Source: Dermatophagoides farinae (Eukaryota > Arthropoda > Arachnida > Sarcoptiformes > Pyroglyphidae). Taken from it: DNA of 64,000 nt. The stretch lies in NCBI RefSeq assembly GCF_024713945.1, contig NC_134679.1:625001-689000 (forward strand), read 5' to 3'. Under the pieces are notes generated by a model. The model saw nothing but the letters and a program-made list of their open reading frames with translations. It made no database searches and was not told the origin of the DNA. The translations under genes and the position numbers were made by a program. This document shows positions 50,945 to 61,343 of this stretch, one piece after another (the first letter of the stretch is position 1; each line of letters begins with the position of its first letter).

Positions 50945-52857
50945 TCAAAAACTGATCATTATTGTATAGATGATGAAACAGGATAAGTTCACAAAGGAAA
51001 ATGTCGATGATAATGATGAATTTTCTTGAAAATCAGTCATATTATTACTTGAAAAATGGTCATTGAGATCAGGAAAATCATTTTGATGTTGTGCTTGCAT
51101 TATTTGTTGTTCACGTTGTTCACATTGATTATACCAATGTTGATCAATAATCGATTCTAATCTGCCAGTTTCATCAAGATATTCTAATGATTTTTCGAAA
51201 TAACCAAAAAACGATGAATTATGTGCCAATGCAATGGCATATTCAAGCTGAAAATCGTAACCAAAACTTTTAACATTTTCCGTTCTGGCTGTAATCACAT
51301 GAAGATCACAATCATTAGCGGCAATTAAATCTAATCGCACATTATCCGATACTAATGCATAATCACGTTCCGATTTTACTAGATTTACGGCCACATCCAT
51401 TTGCTAATAATGAAATGAAATGAAATTAAGTCAATTTGAGCAATCAATCAAACAAACAAACATACAGCAATACTATATGGTAATAGATGATAAACCAATG
51501 GATTACGTGATGTTTTAAAATAACGATCAGCCATTGATCCTTTGATTACGATACGTTTACTACGTTGTAATATTTCACGTAAATCGTCCGTATTATTATT
51601 ATGGCCATGGCTATTATTATTTAATAATGATGATGATGATTTTCGTATCAATACGGCCAATTTGGAACGCATAAATGGTCGTGTAAATTGAACAAATTTT
51701 TTCCGTTCCGATGTTATTTCCATATCGGCAATGATAAAATCAGCATTCTAAGAAACAAAAAGTATTAACAAAATTATCAGGTCATTTTTCTTTATTCCAC
51801 CTAAAAAAATAGATAAATCGATCATCATCATCAAGTTAATTGCTGAAGCAGCTAAAAACAGCTCAATTAGCCATTTGATCTAGTTTTATTTTACGATAAT
51901 CTTTAGCTTTGTTTCTTTTCATTTTTTTGGTGCAATATCGAAAATTTTTTTTTCCTATTCTTCCAATCATTAATCAACTATATATCCATGTAATACTACG
52001 ACCTTGGTGGTCGATAATCATCAGCAGTGAATACACACACACACACACACAACACAAATATTCGGCCATTTATTTTATAATGGCCAAATAATCAATGTTT
52101 AAATATAAACATCTACTATAGCGCAACAAAAAAAAAAAGTAAATACCGGATTTCTGTGTGTGTCCGGAAACAACATGCATGTAGTATGTATATTTTTTTT
52201 TAATTTTATTTACAATCGTGGTCAGACAAAGAAAGAAAAAAACCACCTATAGCCAAACAAAAAATTGACCATATGATGTATGTATGTGTTCAATGTATGT
52301 ACAATCAACCAACCAATCGAACCATAGACATTATGGTCTTGCCTATCAACATAAACAAACACAAAATGTTGTTTGCACGAATAAAATATGAATGGACAGA
52401 ATTCACTGGATGACGATAATGATGATGATGATCATAGAAAGAGCAAAAAAAAAACTTACATTCTCATAGATTTCACCAATCAATCCTTGTGGTATAGTTT
52501 CACCGATTTCACCACCATAAATTGCTTCAGGCAATGTTCGTAATTGATAGCTAAATTGGCCAACATCACTTATTTCGGTTATTAATTCATGAAAAAAACT
52601 TTCATATATATCTGAACGTGGATGATTTGGCTGTTTAATTCCATAGATTTTGACGATTTCAGAATTATTTTTAATAATTAATTTCCAATTAAATAAGAAT
52701 CAAAACAAAACAAAAAATAAAAAATACGTACCACTAAAGTAACACCATTCAAATGAAGTGAATTGATTTTTGATGAAATCGTGATTATTAAAATTGTGGT
52801 CAAGATCATCATCCATTTGGATAACGATCTAATTAGTGGCCAGATCGATGATGACAT
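50945..52857 (-). CDS. pore-less iGluR-like ligand-binding protein 2, possible GPI anchor
   Basis: Minus-strand exons 52732-52857, 52460-52630, 51466-51747 and 50945-51403, all phase 0, give 345 residues. The signal peptide (WMMILTTILIITISS core) is followed at once by S1: LHLNGVTLV, IPQGLIGEIYENNADFIIAD, then EITSERKKFVQFTRPFM, with R114 in the ligand-carboxylate position. A short Ser/Asn-rich linker replaces TM1-pore-TM3, again inside one exon. S2 follows: IVIKGSMADRYF, DYALVSDNVRLDL, CDLHVI and HWYNQC. The usual S2 glutamate is Asp213; the cysteine pair is kept. The last 25 residues (small Ser-rich segment, then FSFVNLSCFIIYTIMISF to the stop) look like a GPI-attachment signal. Introns after GVT(xx) and before NADF match the paralogue at 35392-38960; the third intron is unique. 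Predicted extracellular ligand-binding protein, ligand unknown. Confidence 0.85.
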
Positions 52858-55492
52858 ATTACAGATTGATCAGAAACAACCAAAAAAAAACGATGACAAA
52901 ATTTTTGAATTTTCGAAATTAAAATCGAAAACACAAACGTCAAGTAAAAACACTAAAAACGTTCCAAATACGTTGTTTATTTTGAGCAATGAAGAGCAGA
53001 AAATTTATGACCATGTAAACAACAACAGCAACAACATGACAATAAATTGATGAACTTGTATACGGACCAATCACCGTTTACAGTGACAAAATCGCTTTCT
53101 TTATTTGTTGGCTCAATCTTTATGACAAAAAAAACAACAACAACAACAAAGACGTATTCATTGTCAAAACAACGAATCACAAAAAAAAACAATCGAGATG
53201 AATCATTTTTTTAAGACGTAACGGCATGCGATTTTGTGATTGCTCACAAAATAAAATCACAATCATATCAGAGTTACATCGAAAAACAAAAAAAAATCTG
53301 TGACTGTGATGTGTGCGACAAGAAAAAAAAAATTGGATGTGATGTGATTCTATGATTCATTCATTTTTTGTCAAAATAAACCGTAATATATTTGGCAACC
53401 AGGATAACGTCATTCGGTTATTATTATTATTCTTGCAAAGAATATTTGTCAATGATGGAATGAAAAAAAAAAAAGAAAATCCGATTCTAATTAAATTCTA
53501 ACCAGAAAAGATGAACACATGGATGACATCCATATCATTTTACATTTGAAAATGAATGATTTTTTTTTTATCTTTAGTTAAAAACTGAAATAAAACAAAA
53601 CTAGTACAATGTCATTCACTTTCTCTTGGTGATATTTTTTTTCGGGCCAAAGAATGCGGACAAAATCCGTATTATTATTAATGAAAAAAAAAACAATACA
53701 AATGTCTGGTTAAAGATTCCAAAGAGATTATCATCCAGTCTGACTTTGATTTTATTTTTATTATTATGGTGAAAAAAATCTACAAATTTTTTTTTATGAC
53801 AATGAAGGAATATTAAAAGCTTGAAAGAAGAAAAAGAAAAAGAAAACAAAATTTAAGAATCCAATCAAGAATAGTGATCATCATCAACATCATCATCATA
53901 AAAAAATTTCTAAAAATAAAAATGAAAACGTCAATCCATCTTGGTGGAAAAAAAATCTGGGTGAGGCAATCGAATGAATAGTTATTTTATTTTTTTATTT
54001 TTTTTTTGCCATCAAAAATCAAATCGGTTTCGAGTTTAGCTCAGTAATGCATAAACCAGCATCCGAAAAGCAACATCAACAGCAGCAGCAATCAAATCAA
54101 ACATTCAACATTAACTAAAAAAAATGGTGATGATTTACTCGTTAACAAAAAAAAAAAAAAAAATTCCAAAGGGGAAAATGAACGAAAAAAAAATTAAAGT
54201 TCATATTTTTTCTCCAAAAAAATCCTGTAGTAGTAGTAGTAACAGTGGTGGTGGAAATTGTTGAATGAAAAAATTTTTTTTTCACCCCAAAATGTTTCAT
54301 TGAGTTATCAAGAGAAAAATTTAAAAATTTTTTTTTGTTTCACAGAAAACCAAAAATTAAAATTAAAAAATGACCGTAAAATGAAAATGATTTAGTTCTG
54401 GTTACATGTTGATTAAATCATCATCATCATCATCATCATGATCATTGGGATGATCATGATTGAGCGATTCATTATGAATCGAATTGAATAAATTGATTTT
54501 GGCTCGGAAAACTAACTATACACACAAACACAGCAATCAGAGAGATTTCTCAATGAGAAGGGAAAAAATTTTCTTCATTTCACAGACATAGACGAACAGC
54601 AAAAAAACATGTAGCCTGCAATTAATCGCTATTAATCAACAACAACAACAACGAAACATCCATATCTTTACATCGCTGAATGACATGATAAGCAGCAGCA
54701 ATCATTTGGTTTGGTTTGGCAAAAAAAAAAAATATCCATATCGATCAATGTCATATGTGGCGAAATGTGATTATTTCAGGTTCATTCACTAAAAAGATCA
54801 GATCATTTAGCTGAAAAAAATCATATTTGATAAGCAGGGAAAATTTTTTCTTTTTTCACCCACTCTCTTTTCATAAATAGCGTGTAAATCAATCATCATT
54901 CTGATATTAATTTATTGATGATGAACAAAAAAAAAATCTGTTTTACCAGAGTTTTTCTTCTAATTATCCATATGATGAGAATTTTCATTGAATGAAATTA
55001 GTCATGTTATTTTGTAGCATAAATCAAATTCAAATTTTGTTTCAAATTATTAAATTATATCCATGATGGCAACATTTATAAATGACCATTACCATCACCA
55101 AAAAAATCATCTGTGGTAATTATCATTGTGAATTATGAATTTTCTCACCTACATAAAGTTTTTTTTTCTTTTCTTTTTCGGCTGATTCATCATACAATGT
55201 ACAGTTGTTCATTGCTCATTATCATCTTGTAGTAATAGAAATAAACGTATTTGGCGATAACAAGTGTCATCGGATTTGAAAATCAATCAATAATTGTGAT
55301 GATGATTAAAAATTTCACATGATTAAATCTAGACCATCAAATCATCATGTCAATCAATTTGTTTTTTCGCTTCTCGTTTATTTGGTGTGCACCTTAAAAG
55401 TATATAAAAATGTTTGAAAAAATGACAATAATTTTCATTCACTTTTTCTTTTTTTTTCTTTGAAAGCCTTTGAACTTTGAAAACTTTGAAAA
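52858..55492. other. divergent gap before the sorbitol dehydrogenase pair
   Basis: About 2.6 kb that must hold the promoter of the minus-strand iGluR-like gene and that of SORD copy 1. I see (CAT)n near 54418-54440, poly-A/T runs and a TATA box at 55401-55409. No gene recognised. Confidence 0.6.
55401..55409 (+). promoter_or_regulatory. TATA box of SORD copy 1
   Basis: TATATAAAA lies 84 bp before the start codon, leaving room for a transcription start near 55430 and a short 5' UTR. Confidence 0.55.
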
Positions 55493-56756
55493 ATGCCATC
55501 AAAACCAAATCAAGCGTTTGTTTTGCGTGCACCAAACCAGGCAAAATTGGAACCATATGAAATGCCCGGTGATCCTGGACCAGACGGTTAGTTTTGGATT
55601 GATTTTTTTTTCATTCAAATTTTTCATTTTTTTTTTTCATTTCCATTTGCAGAGGTACTATGTCGTACATTGGCTGTCGGTATATGTGGATCAGATATCC
55701 ATTATTGGCGAGATGGTAAAGTTGGAACGTTTATTCTTGGTAACGAACCATTTGTACTTGGTCATGAAACAGCGGCGGAAATTGTTCGATGTGGCAAGAA
55801 TGTTTTACATCTGAAACCAGGAGATAGAGTCGCTGTTGAACCAACAGTTTCATGTGGTGATTGTGATTATTGTTTGAATGATCAATATAATCTTTGTCCA
55901 CAAATTACTTGCCATGCAACACCACCAATCGATGGTACATTACAACATTATTTCATACATACAGCCAAGTATTGTTTCAAGTATGATTCATTCAACTGTA
56001 AAAAAAAATTTTGGATTTAATTAATAATACACATACACACAAACAGGGTTCCTGAAAAACTTACGAATGATGAATGTGCAATGATGGAACCATTAGCCGT
56101 TGCTGTACATGCATGTCAACGTGTGAATATAACGAAAAAATCAAACATTCTCATCACTGGTGCTGGACCGATTGGCTTGTTAATATTACAAGTGGCCAAA
56201 GCTTATGGTGCCAATCGTGTGGTAATAACCGATATCAATGAAGAACGTTTGAATTTCGCTAAAGAATTAGGTGCCGATGAAACGATATTAATTCAACGTG
56301 AAAATAGTGAAGAGAAAAATGTTCAAATCATTCGTGATCGATTCAATCAAATCGGATCGGATATTGCATTTGAATGTTCAGGTGTTGGAGTCAATTTTCG
56401 TTTGATTATTTTTGCATCAAAACCAGGTGGTACTTGTATGTTTGTCGGAATGGGTCCATCAGAATTACAATTACCTGTTGCTGCTGCTGCGTTTCGTGAA
56501 ATTAAAATATATGGCTCATTACGATATAAAGGATGGTGAGATTTTTTTTGCGAAATTCAATTCATGATGATCATTTATATTTGATTTAATTTGTTTTTTC
56601 AGCTTTCCAATAGCTATCGATTTGGTGGCAAATGGTCAGGTGAATTTACAAAAAATGGCAACACATCATTTTGATTTCGCTGAAACATTGAAAGCATTTG
56701 AAACGGCAAAATCTGGCCAAGGTATCAAAGTTATTATCAATGTAGATCGTCAATAA
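55493..56756 (+). CDS. SORD: sorbitol dehydrogenase, copy 1
   Basis: Exons 55493-55586, 55653-55980, 56047-56535 and 56603-56756 give 354 residues, the normal family length (human about 357). It oxidises sorbitol and related polyols to ketoses with NAD+ in the cytosol. Catalytic-zinc residues are in place: Cys43 (VGICGSD), His69-Glu70 (LGHET) and the Glu of MMEPLAVAVHAC. Four cysteines in CGDCDYC-LNDQYNLC form a second, structural zinc site that mammalian SORD lacks. The Rossmann motif is GAGPIG, followed by VVITDINEERL, whose Asp fits NAD preference. The C-terminus ends GIKVIINVDRQ. All three introns lie at the same positions as in copy 2, 930 bp downstream. A poly(A) signal lies at 56788-56793. 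Confidence 0.96.
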
Positions 56757-57685
56757 TTCTGACATCTATCGGCGGAGAAAAAAAGTGAATAAAAAAAATT
56801 TTGAAATTCAAAAAAAAAAAAAACAAAAAAAAATTCCAAACTTTTATACAGCCATCTCAGGGCCTAGAATTGTACTATCTATATAAATATACCAATGTTT
56901 ATTGACAATGTGTGTTGATGATGATGATGATTCTTTTCCAATGTCATCTGGGTGAACACACAAGAATTCCATCAATTCTTGTGCGAGTGTGTGTGTGTAA
57001 ATGAATACAATTTTTTGAAGAAAAAAAAGTAAGTTTCATTGATTTTTTTTATACAACCTAAGCTTTCAATTCCAAAAGTTCAATTGAAATTTGATCCAAT
57101 TTGAATCGGGTTTCTTTTGCATTTTTTTTCGATTGACAAACACGTACACACACACACACGTACGTACAAAAAATTCAAAATATTTGTCAACCAAATGTGT
57201 GATTGATTACTGATAACCTCGAACAAGGTTAACAGAAAATAAAAGTGTATACAATTTCAAGTGTAGATGATGATGATGATAAACAAGTTTTGTTATATTT
57301 TTTTTTTACTAATCAATTGCCAAAAATTGAAAAATGAAATGCGAATGAAAATGAAAACGGGGTCCATATTAATCTCAAATGACAGCCAAATATGTGTGTG
57401 CGTGTGTGTGTGTGTGTGATATTTATAAATATCAAAAATCAAAAAACATAGATACACACTAGATATAAATGACAACTTTTTTTTTGTTGTTATTTGTTTT
57501 TCATCGTTATTAATTTTTTTTTTGCTACAATTTTCATGTTTCTAAATATTTCATTTCATTTTTTTTTTTGCTTCATCTTGAAGACAAAATCACGTTATTA
57601 TTAAATTAATAATTCATTTGTGCTAGATTTTTTCTTGATACAAATTCAAAGCAAAAAAAAAAAAAGTTTGTGCAATAATAACAAA
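56757..57685. other. spacer between the SORD copies
   Basis: Contains the copy 1 poly(A) signal (AATAAA, 56788-56793), (GT)n runs near 56988-56998 and 57393-57418, (GAT)n near 57267-57281 and T-runs. No TATA box found ahead of copy 2. Confidence 0.6.
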
Positions 57686-58970
57686 ATGGCTACCATCGAA
57701 ACGAATGAAGCGTTTGTTCTTTATGCTAAAGATGATGCACGTGTTGTCCAATATCCAGTACCATCGAATCCTGGCCCTAATGGTTTGTATCGATGATCTG
57801 ATGAATTGAATTGGGATTAATTTTTCATTAATTGATTAGAGGTTTTATGTAAAACACTGGCTGTCGGTATTTGTGGATCGGATATTCATTATCTAAAAGA
57901 AGGACGTTGTGGAAAATTCATTGTCAATGAACCAATGGTACTTGGCCATGAAACGGCAGCGGAAATTATTGCCACCGGATCGGATGTTAAAGATTTTAAA
58001 CCAGGTGATCGTGTGGCTGTTGAACCAACGGTTCCATGTGAAAAATGTGAATGGTGTACCAAAAACAAATATAATCTTTGTCCGGATGTAACCTGTCATG
58101 CTACACCACCGATTCATGGTACATTGCAACGTTATTTTATTCATCCAGCTAAATATTGTTTCAAGTAATTTCAGTCATTTGTTTTTTTCTTGATGATTAT
58201 CTGATTTGATAATTTTCTTATTGTTTTTTTTCAGAGTTCCCGACAGTTTATCAGTGGATGAAGCTGCCGTTGTTGAACCATTAGCTGTTGCTGTACATGG
58301 ATGTCGTCGTGTACCGATCACAAAAGATTCAACAGTTTTAGTCACTGGTGCCGGTCCTATTGGTCTTTTGGTGATGGCCACAGCTAAAGCTTATGGTGCC
58401 CGTCGGGTAGTTGTCACTGAAATCAATGAATATCGATTAGGTTTAGCACGTGAAATGGGTGCCGATGAAACGTTGCTTTTTGATCGTAGTACAACTGAAC
58501 AACAAATGGTGGATAAAATCAGCGAAGCATTTGGTGGAAATTTACCCGATATAACATTAGAATGTTCTGGTGTTGGCATTAATTTTCGTGTAGTCATGTT
58601 GGCCACTAAACCTGGTGGCCATTGTATGATGATTGGTATTGGGCCAGCTGATTATAATCTGCCAATAGCTACGGCTTCAGCACGAGAAATCACTATTTTA
58701 GGTGCATTTCGTTATCAAAATTGGTATGTATATTTGGAAAGACAAAAAAATAAAAATGCGGAAAAATCGATTATTTAAAATTCATAACATTTGGAAATAA
58801 TCGTTTTTTGTTTTGTTTTCCATAGTTTCCCTGAAGCAATTAATTTATTGTCATCAGGACGTGTTAAAGTTGGTGGTTTGATTTCACATCGTTTTGATTT
58901 CAAAGATAGTCTTGAAGCTTACGAAACAGCCGCCGCTGGTAAAGGAATCAAAATTATAATCAAAGTATAG
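57686..58970 (+). CDS. SORD: sorbitol dehydrogenase, copy 2
   Basis: Exons 57686-57782, 57840-58164, 58235-58723 and 58826-58970 give 351 residues. Domain layout matches copy 1: VGICGSDIHY, LGHETAAEI, a four-Cys structural zinc loop (CEKCEWC-TKNKYNLC), VVEPLAVAVHGC and GAGPIG. The residue after the third Rossmann strand is Glu (VVTEINEYRL) where copy 1 has Asp; both suit NAD. Substrate-loop residues differ (LKEGRCGKFIV versus WRDGKVGTFIL), so preference may have shifted. Intron positions are identical but intron sequences differ completely, so the duplication is not recent. Both copies look intact. A poly(A) signal lies at 59038-59043. Confidence 0.96.
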
Positions 58971-59973
58971 ATATAGAAAAAAAATAACAACAGACAGGCA
59001 AACGATTTGCAAAATACTAAAAAAAATGCACTCTATAAATAAAAATAAAATATCAAACAAAAAATGAAAACAAAAACAGATTTCTTAAACTCTGAATAAA
59101 TAAATTTTTTTTTTGCAAAACGACAGAAAAAAAAATTTTTGTCGGTTTTTTTTCCACATTTTCAAGGATTATTTTTTTTTTAATCAGCCAAAAACAACAA
59201 CAATAATGATAATGATCATTACCTGTTGAAATTTATTTTCTTTAATGACGACGACGATCATCATCAGATAAGTGATGAAAATGAAATAAACACAAAACGA
59301 AAATCAGATGTTCTTTTTTTATTTTGAAAATAAACAAACTGATTATATTTGTATTGATTGATTCATTCCGATCATATTATTATCATCATCATGATCGATA
59401 ATTATGGACAATTTTCAATCAATTTAAAAATAAAGTTAAAAATAAAATTGCCAAATTTTTGTTTATTTTTTTCTGTTTGAAATTAAACAAAAAAAAAGGA
59501 TGGTGATTGAAATCATAACAACAACAGTTTTGATTATGAAATTTTGTTTTGTTGTCTTGTTGTTTTTTGAATTTACTTTGATCACCATAAATAAATTGAT
59601 TTGGATTTGGATTTTTTTTTCACAATATTTTTTTATGCATACAGTTTGTTGATCCGCAATAAAAAAAAAATTATGGACATCACAGAAAGACGGTGCAATT
59701 TTTGTTGTAATAATCACCATCATCATCATCATCAGACATTAATGCTCCATTAACAGCCGATCAAAATATGTGTAGTAGTTCATATATAGCGACTACGAAA
59801 TTTGAAATTTGAAATTTATAATTTTTTTCAATTTGACATTTTTTAATCTTAAATTATACAATTTTAAATTTGGATGCATTTTTTTTTCTTATTTTTAAAA
59901 TCATATAGGATCACGATCGATCGATGATAATCAATGATAATCAATCAATCAATCAATCAACAACAAAAATCAC

Positions 59974-60010
59974 TGATATGTGCTTCATCCAAAATTGAAT
60001 GTCAAGTTTT
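59974..60010. repeat. direct repeat, copy A
   Basis: 37 bp starting TGATATGTGCTT, matching copy B at 60236-60272 with three mismatches. Similarity resumes after a gap (TTTTTCCCC then a CACAACCA-like stretch). Confidence 0.85.
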
Positions 60011-60235
60011 GTCATTTTGTTTTTCCCCATTCACAACCAATCAGTTTTGGTGGAAAAGAAAAAATTCTTTGAAATTGAATTTATGATAACCAAAAAAAAA
60101 AAAGTAACAAACGTAAACGTAACGGATTCGTAATTTCAATGTAAAAACAGTAAAAATAAAAAATTATTCATTCCAACGCATCATTATCATCTGATCAATC
60201 AAAAACGAATAAAAATAATAATAAAAAATAAACAT

Positions 60236-60272
60236 TGATATGTGCTTGAACCAAACTTGAATGTCAAGTTTT
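60236..60272. repeat. direct repeat, copy B
   Basis: Second copy, 262 bp after copy A. It shares TTGAATGTCAAGTTTT exactly and is followed by TTTTTCCC and a Cys-anticodon-free CTCAACCACC tract rather than any gene. Confidence 0.85.
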
Positions 60273-60814
60273 TTTCCCTTTCTCAACCACCACCACCACC
60301 ACCACCACAACCACCGCCATCACCATCACAGTTATTTTAAATGGATAAAATGTGATTCAATGCTACAATAACAACCACAGCAGAAACGGTGATGAAGAAA
60401 AAAAAGGAAAAATCTATAATGGATTAATATGTTGATTAATCAATCAATTTTTAAGCAATCAGCATGATTTGAAACTGTGGTATGCGTGTGTGTGTGTGTG
60501 TGTGTGAGTGGTGTTCCAAGAGAATGCTCTGAAGCAGCAATGAAATTCATCAAATAATAAAAAAATAAAGGAAGCTGATCTGATGATCATGATATTCAGA
60601 GCAGACACACGCACACACACACACATAGAAAGAAGACAGAAAAAAACTGAGAGAGTATTTGGATGATCAGATGAAGAAGAAAAAAAAACAGGTTATGTAG
60701 TGGCATTGAATGATCATTTTCGAACTGAACAAAGCAAATGAATTGAATTAAAAAAAAAGAAGAAAGTGTAAAACTTTTACCATTTACATAGCCTATAGAG
60801 ATTTTCAAATAACA

Positions 60815-60824
60815 TATATAAATA
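60815..60824 (+). promoter_or_regulatory. TATA box of the small orphan gene
   Basis: TATATAAATA, about 210 bp before the next start codon on this strand. It is followed by ATTCATTCAATC-type sequence in the usual initiator distance. Confidence 0.5.
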
Positions 60825-61031
60825 CCATGGAAATGTATTCAATGATTCATTCAATCATCAATCGATCGATATATAGAGAAAATTTTTGAATCTTGTTCAT
60901 TTGCTTCGTATCGGTTATTCATTGAAAAAGTTGAAAAATTTTCTTTGAAAAACAATTCATCATCATCATCATTCATCTATAATCGTTAAATTTCAACAAA
61001 ACAAAACCAAAAAAAAAAAAAAAAAAAAAAA

Positions 61032-61343
61032 ATGGATAACACTGAACGTGATCTTTGTCAATTAATCATCCAGGCACGACGATTACCATGTGAACAATTG
61101 GAACCATGTAAAGATTGGACTAAAGAAGAAATTGCACGAGCCAAAAAAATGTATCAAAAAATTGATCGTCTTCAATCATCGCCAAAAATTTCATCAAAAT
61201 TATTCAATGAAGCACGTGATTGTTGCGATATGTTGAGTGGTTATATCCGTAAATTAGAATTACATATGCTATCATCGAATACACGTGCTATTAATTCGTT
61301 GACCGATCTTGGTAATGCAAACAAAGCTGCTGCAATCTATTGA
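61032..61343 (+). CDS. small orphan helical protein
   Basis: Single exon, 103 residues. I do not recognise the family. Codon use resembles the confident genes (CGT, GAT, TTG, GAA) and the sequence is not low-complexity, which separates it from the shadow frames around it. It looks all-helical and charged (TKEEIARAKKMYQKIDRLQ; LFNEARDCCDMLSGYIRKLE), with five cysteines and no signal peptide or membrane segment. The ATG follows a long A-run. A TATA box at 60815-60824 and poly(A) signal at 61580-61585 frame a complete short transcription unit. It is likely cytosolic, possibly a helical-bundle adaptor, but function is unknown. Confidence 0.72.
   Translation: MDNTERDLCQLIIQARRLPCEQLEPCKDWTKEEIARAKKMYQKIDRLQSSPKISSKLFNEARDCCDMLSGYIRKLELHMLSSNTRAINSLTDLGNANKAAAIY

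Larger units (their letters stand above)
58971..61031. other. non-coding gap with a diverged direct repeat
   Basis: Holds the SORD copy 2 3' UTR, an imperfect direct repeat at 59974-60010 and 60236-60272, a (CCA)n tract near 60288-60312, (GT)n near 60486-60506 and a TATA box at 60815-60824. No gene recognised. Confidence 0.6.

Noticed and set aside
61000-61031. A-run just before the orphan gene, suggesting a retrocopy
   Set aside because: A retrocopy would carry its A-run downstream; similar A-runs are scattered everywhere in this genome.
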